Assembly: GCA_964352735.1 (NCBI GenBank)
Contig: CAYGTC010000007.1
Coordinates: 1 to 64,000 of the forward strand
Source: NORP309 sp964352735
Lineage (GTDB): Bacteria > Pseudomonadota > Gammaproteobacteria > Xanthomonadales > Marinicellaceae
Direction of reading: 5' to 3'
DNA length: 64,000 nt
Below are positions 54,211 to 63,389 of this stretch, piece by piece. The notes beneath the pieces are model-generated. The model did not search any database. It was not told where the DNA came from and saw only the letters and a list, made by a program, of their open reading frames with translations. The stretch's first letter is position 1. Each line of letters opens with the position of its first letter. Position numbers and translations under genes: made by a program.

Positions 54211-54233
54211 AAAAAGCCAAGGACAGGCTTTTT
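54211..54233 (+). terminator. Terminator after ahcY
   Basis: AAAAAGCC and GGCTTTTT form an 8-bp stem around a 7-base loop, 20 bases after the ahcY stop. Partial read-through to metF is possible. Confidence 0.75.
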
Positions 54234-54263
54234 CTGAACCGACTGATCATTAAATATTTGGGT

Positions 54264-54279
54264 CAACACCATGGTGTTG
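54264..54279. promoter_or_regulatory. 16-bp perfect palindrome upstream of metF
   Basis: CAACACCATGGTGTTG is a perfect inverted repeat without a spacer, 30 bases before the metF ATG. It could be a dimeric regulator site. It does not match the MetJ box (AGACGTCT). Confidence 0.4.
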
Positions 54280-54309
54280 GCCTAAATCTCATCAACCATA
54301 AAGAAGAAC

Positions 54310-55146
54310 ATGAAGACGAAAGCCCAATTTAGTTTTGAATTTTTTCCAGCCAGAACAGATGAACAAAAAGTAGTTCTTAAAAATACCCAAGAGAAGCTGC
54401 GCTTACTAGACCCAGACTTTTTTTCAGTCACTTTTGGAGCTGGCGGCTCAACAGTAGATGCCACAACCGAAACCGTACTAGAATTAAAAAAGCACAAAAG
54501 CCCTTTGGTCATTCCTCATTTATCATGCATGGGTGGCACACCTGACTCCATTAAAGTGTTGTTGCAAAAATACCTCGATAATGGCATTCAGCATATCTTA
54601 GCTTTAAGAGGGGATGTTCCCTCTGGCATGGGTTCAGTCGGCTACTTTCGATACGCCAACGAATTAATAGAGTTCATCAAAGAAGAATTCGGCAACGCTT
54701 TTCACGTCACCGTTGGTTGTTATCCAGAAATACACCCTGAATCCAATAACAAAGAGAGCGAACTCAAATATTTTAAACAAAAAATACAGACTGGTGCTGA
54801 TCAAGCCATTACACAATTTTTCTTTAATGCAGACGCTTACTTTGCTTATTTAGATGAATGCCAGAAAGCCAATATCGACATACCCATCATACCTGGCATT
54901 ATGCCAATTACCAATTACACAAATATCAATCGCTTTTGTGGTTTCTGTGGCGCCGAGATGCCACGTTGGCTCAAGTACAAACTACAAAGTTATGGAGATG
55001 ATCGTCAATCAATACAAAAATTTGGCACAGAATTCATTACAAATTTATGCGAACAACTATTAAAAGGTGGAGCACCAAGCTTACACTTTTACACATTAAA
55101 TAGAGCAAAGGCCACACTTGATATTGTTAAAAACTTAATTGACTAA
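54310..55146 (+). CDS. metF: 5,10-methylenetetrahydrofolate reductase
   Basis: FAD enzyme that makes 5-methyltetrahydrofolate for methionine synthesis. Conserved blocks are FSFEFFPARTDEQ, FFSVTFGAGGST, IPHLSCMGGT, ILALRGDVPSG and DQAITQFFFNADAYF. 278 residues matches the short bacterial form. With metK and ahcY it completes most of the methyl cycle here; methionine synthase (metH or metE) is not in the window. Confidence 0.97.
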   Translation: MKTKAQFSFEFFPARTDEQKVVLKNTQEKLRLLDPDFFSVTFGAGGSTVDATTETVLELKKHKSPLVIPHLSCMGGTPDSIKVLLQKYLDNGIQHILALRGDVPSGMGSVGYFRYANELIEFIKEEFGNAFHVTVGCYPEIHPESNNKESELKYFKQKIQTGADQAITQFFFNADAYFAYLDECQKANIDIPIIPGIMPITNYTNINRFCGFCGAEMPRWLKYKLQSYGDDRQSIQKFGTEFITNLCEQLLKGGAPSLHFYTLNRAKATLDIVKNLID

Positions 55147-55277
55147 ATTTTTTTGTAATTATTTTTTTTTAATTCATGTCTTAGCTAACCTATCATTCAT
55201 TGATAATTAATTAGATTAGCGTAAATTTTACAACGCTATGAGGTATCGAAATATCTATAGACACATTAAAAAGCACC

Positions 55278-55799
55278 ATGAATAAAAAAAATTTAACACA
55301 TCCTTTACTCATTTTATTTATGAGTACGACAGCTCTATCAATTACACAAACACACGATGATTAGCCAATGATTAATCTAACAGTCGGAAAAATTAGCGTG
55401 TTTGATGACAAACCGATGAAAGCGAATAGGCATAGCATAGAATATAGAGGAAAAGAAATAACCAAGAGAAAACTCATCCCAGCCTTTGGCTATTCATGGA
55501 GTATCAATGGTACTAAATACTTATACCACGATTTAAAAAAGGATTGGCCATTTGACAATAACTTGGTATTTACTTTGAGCTTAGGCACAGGTTTTTTCGA
55601 TAATAACTCAAACCTTGATCCAGGACATGCCATCGAGTTTAGAACAGGACTAGAGTTAACTTACCGATTCAGACAAGGTTATCGATTAGGTATAGCTGCT
55701 TATCATTGATCTAACAGCAGACTATCAAATTTCAACCCGGGCACTGAATCTGTTGTGTTAAGCTTTTTAACGCCTCTGAAGAAACTATTTGGGAAATGA
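55278..55799 (+). pseudogene. pagL-like lipid A 3-O-deacylase gene, broken by two stop codons
   Basis: One frame from the ATG at 55278 encodes a signal peptide (MNKKNLTHPLLILFMSTTAL...), meets TAG at 55362-55364, continues as an outer-membrane beta-barrel (ending GHAIEFRTGLELTYRF, then RLGIAAYH), meets TGA at 55707-55709, and goes on with SNSRLSNFNPGTESVVLSF to a TGA at 55797. PagL-type acyloxyacyl hydrolases have a catalytic H-x-S-N motif (YHxSNxxL, then NPGTES); here the x codon is TGA. So the frame is an otherwise complete PagL-like gene with two nonsense mutations and no frameshift. The intervening open piece 55368-55709 (113 codons) would not make an active enzyme. It follows metF by about 130 bases. 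Confidence 0.8.
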
Positions 55800-56040
55800 A
55801 CTTTAAATCATCTCATTCACAGGTCTACAAAACAAGTTATTTAGATGATTAAATTGTAGAACAACCACAATTACCCTGCATTTCCCTTCAATTAACAACA
55901 ACTATGCCATTTCACTCCCACTTTATGACACCAAATGACAAAAAAACAAGATTTTGTTATTTTTCATAAAGTTACATTAAATAATTAAAGCTAAATATCA
56001 ATCAAATATTTGATTTCATTGAATTTTTTACTTGTAGCAG
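55800..56040. other. AT-rich intergenic region before the mra promoter
   Basis: No gene seen. With the promoter and operator that follow it makes up a 311-base gap before mraZ. A weaker promoter-like pair (TTGTTA, 17 bases, TTAAAT) lies near 55954-55982. Confidence 0.35.
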
Positions 56041-56069
56041 TTGACACTAAGCCCCTTAAAAGATAAAGT
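56041..56069 (+). promoter_or_regulatory. Promoter of the mra (division and cell wall) cluster
   Basis: A consensus -35 box TTGACA (56041-56046), an optimal 17-base spacer and TAAAGT (56064-56069). Transcription would start near 56076, just before mraZ. The best promoter sequence in the window. Confidence 0.8.
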
Positions 56070-56103
56070 GCATTTATGTGGGAAAAAGTGTCAATTTGTG
56101 GAA
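56069..56103 (+). promoter_or_regulatory. MraZ operator: four boxes at 10-base spacing
   Basis: TGCAT (56069), TGGGA (56079), TGTCA (56089) and TGGAA (56099) recur exactly every ten bases. MraZ of E. coli and others binds TGGGN repeats separated by five bases in its own promoter, so this is a likely autoregulatory site overlapping the transcription start. Confidence 0.65.
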
Positions 56104-56110
56104 AAAAACA

Positions 56111-56560
56111 ATGTTTTATGGCGAAACAGCACTAAATTTAGATGCGAAAGGTCGCTTAGCCATTCCGGTTAAGTATCGCGACTTAATTGCTGACGCCTGC
56201 GAAAACAAATTAGTTTTGACATATAACCCTTATGAAAATGATTCTTTATGGCTTTATCCACAGCATGAATGGGAAAAAGTTCGGGATTCAATCAGTGCTT
56301 TAAGCACATTCAATCCCTCTCATCGTGCTTTACAAAGAAGATTAATAGGCAGTGCATATCATATAGAAATTGATAAAGGTTCACGCATATTACTTCCTGT
56401 AACATTAAGGCAGGTCACATCTATGGATAAAAAAGTGGTCATGCTTGGATTGGGCAATAAATTTGAAATTTGGAACGAAGAAGCAATGATCAAAGCCAGG
56501 CACATTATACCTGAGCTGAGTGAAGACCCTTCTGAATCCATGAATAACTTAGTACTATAA
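56111..56560 (+). CDS. mraZ: Transcriptional regulator MraZ
   Basis: AbrB-like DNA-binding protein that represses its own division-gene cluster. The family opening FYGETALNLDAKGRLAIPVKYRD is present, with a second half repeat (RRLIGSAYHIEIDKGSRILLPVTLR). The ATG at 56111 gives 149 residues (E. coli 152). A GTG at 56078 in the same frame would add 11 residues, but those codons are the operator region, so it is rejected. Only a weak GGAA precedes the ATG. It is the first gene of the cluster and 5 bases before rsmH. Confidence 0.96.
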   Translation: MFYGETALNLDAKGRLAIPVKYRDLIADACENKLVLTYNPYENDSLWLYPQHEWEKVRDSISALSTFNPSHRALQRRLIGSAYHIEIDKGSRILLPVTLRQVTSMDKKVVMLGLGNKFEIWNEEAMIKARHIIPELSEDPSESMNNLVL

Positions 56561-56565
56561 AAATA

Positions 56566-57486
56566 ATGAACGGACAACATAAAACAGTACTGTTAGATGC
56601 TGCAGTAGAAGCTTTAGCGATTAATAAAAATGGGCACTATGTTGATGCCACATTTGGCCGAGGTGGGCACAGCGAAAACATATTGCGTCATCTAGATACA
56701 CAACAAGGCAAGTTGTTGGTCATAGATAGAGATCCACAAGCCATACAAGTTGCCAATGCTCTGGCTGAAAGAGATAAAAGAGTGATTGTTGAGCACCAAG
56801 CATTCGAGCAGCTTGGCCAAGCCATCTCAAAACACTTTGATGGCAAGGTTGATGGCATATTGTTTGATTTAGGTGTTTCATCTCCACAAATAGATCAAGC
56901 AGACAGAGGGTTCAGCTTTAATCAAGATGGTCCTTTGGACATGAGAATGGACAGCAGCAGTGGTGAAACTGCAGCCCAATGGCTGAACACTGCAGACTGG
57001 AAAGAGATGTCAAAAGTATTTTGGCGTTATGGTGAAGAAAAAAATGCAACCAAAATTGCCAAAGAAATAGTTATTTATAGAGAAAATGTAAAAACATTAG
57101 AAAGAACCAGTGAACTGGTCAGAATCGTCGAAAAAATTAATAAAAAAAAGAACAAACACCCCGCTACAAGAACCTTTCAGGCGATCAGAATTTATTTAAA
57201 TAGAGAACTTGAACAAATAGAAAATGTATTACCTGTTGCCATTGACAACCTTAAAATTGGAGGTCGTCTGGCAGTGATCAGCTTTCATTCACTGGAAGAC
57301 AGAATTGTCAAAAGGTTTATGAAGAAACAGTCAAGCGCTGGTCGATATGATAAACGCATGCCTATAGCTCCGGCCAATGAAGCACGTATTAAAATTATTG
57401 GCAAAGCCATCAAGGCAAATCAGCAGGAATTAAATGAGAATCCTCGTGCAAGAAGCGCGATCATGAGAACAGCAGAAAAAACATGA
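56566..57486 (+). CDS. rsmH: 16S rRNA (cytosine-1402-N4)-methyltransferase RsmH (MraW)
   Basis: Methylates C1402 of 16S rRNA in the decoding centre with S-adenosylmethionine. Motifs: HKTVLLDAAVEAL, YVDATFGRGGHSENIL (SAM site), GILFDLGVSSPQIDQADRGFSF and RTFQAIRIYLNRELEQ, then SFHSLEDRIVKRF. 306 residues is usual. It overlaps ftsL by 4 bases. Confidence 0.98.
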   Translation: MNGQHKTVLLDAAVEALAINKNGHYVDATFGRGGHSENILRHLDTQQGKLLVIDRDPQAIQVANALAERDKRVIVEHQAFEQLGQAISKHFDGKVDGILFDLGVSSPQIDQADRGFSFNQDGPLDMRMDSSSGETAAQWLNTADWKEMSKVFWRYGEEKNATKIAKEIVIYRENVKTLERTSELVRIVEKINKKKNKHPATRTFQAIRIYLNRELEQIENVLPVAIDNLKIGGRLAVISFHSLEDRIVKRFMKKQSSAGRYDKRMPIAPANEARIKIIGKAIKANQQELNENPRARSAIMRTAEKT

Positions 57487-57755
57487 AAATAAAAAATTTG
57501 TTGTTGACGGTTGCACTGGCAACGTTATTGCTTTTTGTGATTATAAATTATATTTATTTACAACATAAAAGCCGAAATACTTTTGTAGAGTTACAAGCAC
57601 TAATTGAACAGGAACACCACCTGAATACCGAATGGGGGCGACTGCAAATTGAGTACTCAACACTGGTGAACAACAGTCGCATTGAAACTAAAGCAACCAA
57701 ACTGCTGGGCATGAAATTGCCAGAAAACGAACAGATTCTTAACATTAAAAGATGA
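57483..57755 (+). CDS. ftsL: Cell division protein FtsL
   Basis: Small bitopic membrane protein of the FtsQLB complex that activates septal wall synthesis. A single membrane helix (about 5-24) is followed by a periplasmic coiled coil (about 30-75; EHHLNTEWGRLQIEYSTLVNNSRIE). 90 residues is slightly short against E. coli (121) because the cytoplasmic tail is almost absent. Sequence is poorly conserved in the family; the call rests on topology and position between rsmH and ftsI, overlapping both by 4 bases. Confidence 0.9.
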   Translation: MKIKNLLLTVALATLLLFVIINYIYLQHKSRNTFVELQALIEQEHHLNTEWGRLQIEYSTLVNNSRIETKATKLLGMKLPENEQILNIKR

Positions 57756-59491
57756 TAAAAAAAGCAGATAAAAAAAATAGAGTAAAAAACATTAAAGAAA
57801 TCAATATCAATATGCGCACATCTATTGTTATTGCTTTTTTGATGTTGTGCTTTGTTACGATTGTGGTTCGCGCATTCTCCATACAAGTCAAAGGCAAAGA
57901 GTTTTATTCCAAGCAAGGGGATATGCGACAAATTAGAGCGATTGATTTAGATGTACCCCGAGGCACCATATTTGATAGAAACAACGAACCACTGGCCATC
58001 AGTACACCTATGGTTTCCGTTGGCATTCAACCAGCACAATTGATTGAACACATCGCAAGAATTGAACAATTGGCAGAAGCATTAGAGCTGGACCCAGAGA
58101 AACTAAAAAATTTAATTGTTGATAAAAAACACAAACAATTCATATATATCAAACGCCGTATACCACCTTATATTGCAGATTCTGTTCGAGCGCTCAATAT
58201 CAAAGGCGTCGAATTCCGGAAAGAATTTAAAAGGTTTTATCCAGCAGGCGAAATTGCTTCTCAACTGATTGGTTTTACAGATGCAAATGACATAGGTAAA
58301 GAAGGCATCGAAAGCACATATGATCAATGGCTATCAGGCACAACAGGCCGTAAGCAAGTCATGCAGGACCGTTTTGGTCATATCATCAAAGATGTCAAGG
58401 AAATCACCACCGCAGAGCCTGGTAAAGATGTCATTCTAAGTATAGATCGTCGCTTACAATATGTCGCATATAAAGCCCTTAAAACAGCTGTCTATCAACA
58501 CAAAGCAGAAAAAGGAGCCGCCATTATATTGGACATTGCAACAGGAGAGATTCTTGCTATGGTCTCTCAACCGTCTTACAACCCCAACAACATCAATAAA
58601 GATTCTATTGGAGGCATGCGCAATAGGGCTTTGCAAGACATATATGAGCCTGGTTCTGTTATTAAACCATTTACCGTTATTGCAGGTATGCTCAGCGGTG
58701 AGTATGATGAGCAAAGCACCATAGATACTACCCCATTCGAAGTTGATGGCTTCAAATTCAGTGATGCCAGAAACTATGGTGAAATCAACTTAGAAACACT
58801 GTTGAGTAAATCAAGCAACATTGGCGCAGCCAAAATTGCTTTAAGTTTAAGTAAAAATCACTTGTGGGACACATTCAAGCTTTTTGGTCTAGGAACCAGT
58901 ACCAACAGCGGCATTATTGGAGAATCATCGGGTTTTTTACCAGATTTCAACAACTGGAGCCGCTCAAGACATGCAAACATATCATTTGGTTACGGCTTAC
59001 AAGTCACCACCATACAACTGGCTGCAGCCTATGCCGCTATTGCCAATAATGGTCGTTGGCGGGCCCCAACATATATCAAAGGCAACATCAATGATGATAA
59101 AGCCATCATTGATCCTTTAATTGCACTTTCGGTAAGCAAAATGTTACGCAATGTTGTCAGCGAATACAACACTGGCAAAAGAGCAGCGATTGAAGGTTAC
59201 AGCGTTGCCGGTAAAACAGGGACTGCAATCATTGCTTCCAAAGGAGGCTACTCTAATAAATATATAGCCAGTTTTGTTGGCTTTGCCCCTGCCAACAGCC
59301 CTCGTTTAGTGGTTGCTGTATCTATCACTGACCCAGTTGGAGAAGACTACGGTGGCGGCGTCGTTGCAGCGCCTGTTTTTCAACAGATTATGAAAAACAG
59401 CTTGCGTATACTTAACATTTCTCCTGAAGAAATTCCAGCTGCTGTTGCGGTGACAGAAGCAGATCAACTTGTTGAGGTTCATGATGAGTAA
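57752..59491 (+). CDS. ftsI: Peptidoglycan transpeptidase FtsI (PBP3)
   Basis: Class B penicillin-binding protein that cross-links septal peptidoglycan with FtsW. It has one N-terminal membrane helix (about 25-45), a pedestal (PBP dimer) domain (VPRGTIFDRNNEPLA at about 70), and the transpeptidase domain with the three catalytic motifs: S302-V-I-K (EPGSVIKPF), S354-S-N (KSSNIGAAK) and K488-T-G (AGKTGTAI). 579 residues is normal (E. coli 588). Its 3' end overlaps the murE start. A cytoplasmic lysine-rich N-terminus precedes the helix. Confidence 0.97.
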   Translation: MIKKADKKNRVKNIKEININMRTSIVIAFLMLCFVTIVVRAFSIQVKGKEFYSKQGDMRQIRAIDLDVPRGTIFDRNNEPLAISTPMVSVGIQPAQLIEHIARIEQLAEALELDPEKLKNLIVDKKHKQFIYIKRRIPPYIADSVRALNIKGVEFRKEFKRFYPAGEIASQLIGFTDANDIGKEGIESTYDQWLSGTTGRKQVMQDRFGHIIKDVKEITTAEPGKDVILSIDRRLQYVAYKALKTAVYQHKAEKGAAIILDIATGEILAMVSQPSYNPNNINKDSIGGMRNRALQDIYEPGSVIKPFTVIAGMLSGEYDEQSTIDTTPFEVDGFKFSDARNYGEINLETLLSKSSNIGAAKIALSLSKNHLWDTFKLFGLGTSTNSGIIGESSGFLPDFNNWSRSRHANISFGYGLQVTTIQLAAAYAAIANNGRWRAPTYIKGNINDDKAIIDPLIALSVSKMLRNVVSEYNTGKRAAIEGYSVAGKTGTAIIASKGGYSNKYIASFVGFAPANSPRLVVAVSITDPVGEDYGGGVVAAPVFQQIMKNSLRILNISPEEIPAAVAVTEADQLVEVHDE

Positions 59492-60965
59492 ATCATTGAA
59501 TACAATTCTTGAGTATCTCAGCATAAAACCCCTGGATCATGAAGTATTGATCAGTGATTTGAGCATTGACAGCCGTGATAACCAAACAGGCGGACTGTTT
59601 ATTGCACTGGCAGGGGAACAACACCATGGCATAAATTTTGCACACCAAGCTCAGGACAATGGCGCTCACGCGATTTTGAGCGAACCATATGGAATGGAAT
59701 ATCAAGAACAAGTAACATCTCTGAAGATACCTGTGATTGTGGTTAAACAACTGAACAAAAAAGCCGCTGACATTGCCATGCAGTTTTATGATCATCCATC
59801 ACAACAATTAACGGTAATTGGCATCACAGGCACCAATGGAAAAACTTCTAGCGCCTGGCTTTTATTACAAGCTTGGCAACATTTGGGCATAAAAGGGGCC
59901 TATATTGGCACACTGGGTTACGGAACACTCAACACACTCAAAAAACTTGATAATACAACGCCTCCTGCTTTAGTCGTACAAAAAATTCTTGCTCAATTTG
60001 TATGTTCTGGTATCACACATGTGGCGATGGAAGTTTCATCTCATGGTATTGCACTGAAGCGCATTAAGGGGCTCAAATTAACAGGGGCTGCACTCACAAA
60101 CATCAGCAGAGACCATTTGGATTTTCATCACACCATGGAAGCCTATGCCAATACCAAGAAAAAGCTCTTCACTGATGAAAATCTTAACTATTCAGTCATC
60201 AACCGTAATGATGCATATGGTAGATCGTGGATCGATCAATTAAAAGCCAATGTTTCCAGTTTTGCCATTGATGATGCGCATGCTGAACTCAATGTGACAC
60301 AGATAAAATTATCATTAAAAGGCACTGAATTCACTGCAAATCATAAAGGCGAAACATACCAACTCTTCAGCCCATTATTGGCACGATTTAATGTTGAAAA
60401 TGTATTATTGGTCATCTCACTCCTGTTACAAGAAAAGCACGAGTGGAAAGATATCATTACAGCTATAGAAAACCTTACACCCGTTCCAGGGCGCATGAAT
60501 ACGCTGGATAAACATGATCATGCACCCCTAGTGATTGTAGATTATGCACATACACCAGATGCATTAGAACAAGTATTGATCACCATCAATCAGCACCAAC
60601 CAAAAAATATATGGTGTATTTTTGGCTGCGGAGGAGACAGGGATCCAGGGAAAAGACCATTGATGGGCAAAGTAGCTGAAAAACTCGCTTATCATTGCAT
60701 CATTACTGATGACAACCCACGCACAGAAGACAGCAATAAAATCATCACAGACATTCTAAAAGGAATGAATGGCGATCAAATCACTGTCATGAACGATCGC
60801 AAAAGTGCGATCAGTTTCGCAATTGATCAAGCTGACGAAGATGATGTCGTACTCATTGCCGGAAAAGGTCATGAAAACACCCAACAAATAGGCATGCAAT
60901 TTCACCCTTTTGATGACAGATTAATTGCTTCAAAAATATTAAGCCAAGCAGGGTCACGCATATGA
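59484..60965 (+). CDS. murE: UDP-MurNAc-L-Ala-D-Glu:meso-diaminopimelate ligase MurE
   Basis: Adds the third amino acid of the peptidoglycan stem peptide. The ATP loop is GITGTNGKTSSAW. The specificity motif DNPR (TDDNPRTED) indicates meso-diaminopimelate rather than lysine. A carbamylated-lysine region (NTKKKLF) is also seen. The ATG at 59484 has GAGG six bases upstream and gives 493 residues (E. coli 495); a TTG at 59469 and ATG at 59481 are alternatives. It overlaps ftsI by 8 bases and murF by 4. Confidence 0.97.
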   Translation: MSKSLNTILEYLSIKPLDHEVLISDLSIDSRDNQTGGLFIALAGEQHHGINFAHQAQDNGAHAILSEPYGMEYQEQVTSLKIPVIVVKQLNKKAADIAMQFYDHPSQQLTVIGITGTNGKTSSAWLLLQAWQHLGIKGAYIGTLGYGTLNTLKKLDNTTPPALVVQKILAQFVCSGITHVAMEVSSHGIALKRIKGLKLTGAALTNISRDHLDFHHTMEAYANTKKKLFTDENLNYSVINRNDAYGRSWIDQLKANVSSFAIDDAHAELNVTQIKLSLKGTEFTANHKGETYQLFSPLLARFNVENVLLVISLLLQEKHEWKDIITAIENLTPVPGRMNTLDKHDHAPLVIVDYAHTPDALEQVLITINQHQPKNIWCIFGCGGDRDPGKRPLMGKVAEKLAYHCIITDDNPRTEDSNKIITDILKGMNGDQITVMNDRKSAISFAIDQADEDDVVLIAGKGHENTQQIGMQFHPFDDRLIASKILSQAGSRI

Positions 60966-62302
60966 TCAACATGACTCTTTCACAAGCAGCAAAAATTGCC
61001 AATGTTTCATTACTGGGCAACGACCTATCATTTACGGGCATCAGCATCGATTCAAGAGCAGATTGTACCGGCACCCTTTTTGTTGCCATCAAAGGTAAAA
61101 ACTTTAATGCCGAAGATTTTTGTCAACAAGCATTAGATAATGGTGCCAATGCAGTATTAGTGAGTCAAGATATTGGTCTATCAGCTCCACAGTTAATTAG
61201 TAAAGACGTCATATCAAGCTTGACTTCAATGGGCCAATACTGGGCAAAACATTGTCCTGCCAAAATTATTGCGATCACAGGTTCAAATGGCAAAACCACA
61301 GTGAAAAACATGCTGAAATCGATTTTCACAATAGCACACAAATGTTGTGCAACAGTTGGCAATTTCAACAATGAATTGGGTGTACCTTTGACATTATGTA
61401 ATATCGGTATTGACGACGATTATGCTGTGATAGAAATGGGCGCGGCAAAACTAGGAGATATCAGCCATCTTATTGCTTTGGTGGAAGCCACGACTACCAT
61501 TTTAACCAACGCATCTCCCGCCCACATTGGAAGATTTGGATCATTTGAAAATATCGTTAAAGAAAAAGGCCAAATTTGCGCTCAATTAAACGAAAATCAA
61601 CACAGTATATTACCCATTGATGACGACAATTATGATTATTGGTTTAAACATACCAACGCATCTGTCAGCAGCTTTGGTTACAACGAAAATGCCGATGTTA
61701 GAGCCATCATTAAGGAAAAAAGTTTTGACATTATCAGCAATACATCCACAATAAAAGACATTCACCTACCTGTTGCAGGGACACACAACAAAATCAATGC
61801 CGCTTGTGCATGTGCAGCAGCATTAACGTTCGGAATAGCACCTTCACAAATAAAACAAGGTCTTGAGCAATTTACTCCTGAAAAAGGCCGTTTACAAAAC
61901 ATGGGCATTGTCAATGGTAATGAATTGATTGACGACAGTTACAATGCCAATTCAGCTTCCGTAAAAGCTGCCATTGATGTTTTAGCACAATACAAAAGTA
62001 CCACCACACTTGTTTTTGGAGACATGGCCGAACTTGGAGAAGAGTCAGATACGCTTCATCAAATGGTTGGAAAATATTGCAAAGACAAAAACATTTCACA
62101 TTTATTGACCATAGGCAAAAAATCATTACAAGCCAGTTTAACATTCTCAAATGAAGTCAAAAACTTCAATGATATTGAATCATTAAAAACCCATTTACTA
62201 CACAACTGGGAGCAATATGGCACGATTTTAGTCAAGGGCTCAAGAAGCATGCATCTTGAAGACTTAATCACTGCCTTAATTAACGTGGAGAAAACGGCAT
62301 GA
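60962..62302 (+). CDS. murF: UDP-MurNAc-tripeptide--D-alanyl-D-alanine ligase MurF
   Basis: Adds D-Ala-D-Ala to complete the UDP-MurNAc pentapeptide. It has the Mur-ligase ATP loop ITGSNGKTTVKNML, the TVGNFNNELGVPLTL block, EMGAAKLGDI and DDSYNANSASVKAA. 446 residues fits (E. coli 452). The ATG at 60962 overlaps murE by four bases; a second ATG at codon 4 is possible. It is coupled to mraY by another ATGA overlap. Confidence 0.97.
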   Translation: MINMTLSQAAKIANVSLLGNDLSFTGISIDSRADCTGTLFVAIKGKNFNAEDFCQQALDNGANAVLVSQDIGLSAPQLISKDVISSLTSMGQYWAKHCPAKIIAITGSNGKTTVKNMLKSIFTIAHKCCATVGNFNNELGVPLTLCNIGIDDDYAVIEMGAAKLGDISHLIALVEATTTILTNASPAHIGRFGSFENIVKEKGQICAQLNENQHSILPIDDDNYDYWFKHTNASVSSFGYNENADVRAIIKEKSFDIISNTSTIKDIHLPVAGTHNKINAACACAAALTFGIAPSQIKQGLEQFTPEKGRLQNMGIVNGNELIDDSYNANSASVKAAIDVLAQYKSTTTLVFGDMAELGEESDTLHQMVGKYCKDKNISHLLTIGKKSLQASLTFSNEVKNFNDIESLKTHLLHNWEQYGTILVKGSRSMHLEDLITALINVEKTA

Positions 62303-63381
62303 TACTTTGGTTAGCACAATATTTTCAAGAACAACATACTTGGTTGAATCTGTTTTCATACCAAACATTCAGAGCCATAATGGCAGCACTAACCGCGCTG
62401 ATCATTTCATTAGTCTCTGGCCCAATGTTCATCAGAAAACTGCAAGAAAAACAGATTGGTCAACAAGTAAGGAAACTTGGCCCAGAATCACATTTATCCA
62501 AGCAAGGCACACCAACCATGGGTGGCGCATTGATAATAATATCCATCATTGCATCGTGCTTGCTGTGGGGAGACCTCAGTGTCAATTATATTTGGGTATG
62601 TATGTACGTACTGTTTGGTTTTGGATTAATTGGCTGGCTTGATGACTATCGCAAATTAATATTAAAAGATTCAGCAGGTCTTTCTGCACGTTGGAAATAT
62701 GCTTTACAATCTCTTTTTGGCATGAGCGCCGTACTTTATTTGTATTTCTATGGAGATACAAGCCTTACCACCCAGATGGTCATACCATTTATCAAAGATT
62801 TAAACTGGTCTTTGGGACTTTTGGTTATTCCATTGGGATACTTTGTAATGGTTGGCTCTTCAAATGCAGTCAACCTAACCGATGGCCTTGATGGCCTGGT
62901 CATTATGCCCGTAATACTCGTGGCCGCAGCCCTAGGCGTTATTGCTTATTTATCCGGCCACGCAGTATTTTCTCATTATTTATACATACCATTCATACCA
63001 AATGCTGGAGAGATGGCCATATATTGCGCTGCAATAATTGGCTCCGGATTGGGTTTTTTATGGTTTAACACATATCCAGCAGAAATGTTCATGGGAGATG
63101 TAGGCGCATTATCATTGGGCGCAGCATTAGGTATAGTTGCCATCATCACACGACAAGAATTGGTGTTTTTTGTCATGAGTGGTGTTTTTGTCATGGAAAC
63201 TGTATCAGTAATATTACAAGTTGGCTCTTATAAATTACGCAAAAAAAGAATTTTCAAAATGGCTCCTATCCATCATCATTTTGAATTAAAAGGCTGGCCT
63301 GAGCCCAAAGTTGTTATTCGATTTTGGATCATGGCCCTGATTATGGTTCTGATTGGTTTAGCCACTCTTAAAATTAGATAA
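62299..63381 (+). CDS. mraY: Phospho-MurNAc-pentapeptide translocase MraY
   Basis: Integral membrane enzyme that makes lipid I by moving phospho-MurNAc-pentapeptide to undecaprenyl phosphate, the carrier supplied by UppS (10292). About ten membrane helices; conserved motifs are GTPTMGGALI, GWLDDYRK, NAVNLTDGLDGLV and the HHHFELKGW cytoplasmic loop. 360 residues equals the E. coli length. ftsW follows directly. Confidence 0.98.
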   Translation: MILWLAQYFQEQHTWLNLFSYQTFRAIMAALTALIISLVSGPMFIRKLQEKQIGQQVRKLGPESHLSKQGTPTMGGALIIISIIASCLLWGDLSVNYIWVCMYVLFGFGLIGWLDDYRKLILKDSAGLSARWKYALQSLFGMSAVLYLYFYGDTSLTTQMVIPFIKDLNWSLGLLVIPLGYFVMVGSSNAVNLTDGLDGLVIMPVILVAAALGVIAYLSGHAVFSHYLYIPFIPNAGEMAIYCAAIIGSGLGFLWFNTYPAEMFMGDVGALSLGAALGIVAIITRQELVFFVMSGVFVMETVSVILQVGSYKLRKKRIFKMAPIHHHFELKGWPEPKVVIRFWIMALIMVLIGLATLKIR

Positions 63382-63389
63382 AGATGATT

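Noticed and set aside
55362..55709. Recoding of TAG/TGA (readthrough or selenocysteine) in the pagL-like gene
   Set aside because: Other genes in the window use TGA and TAG as normal stops, no selenocysteine hairpin is evident, and PagL does not use selenocysteine.
56078..56110. GTG at 56078 as the mraZ start
   Set aside because: The added 11 residues do not belong to the MraZ family and the DNA is the MraZ box array; ATG at 56111 fits the family start.
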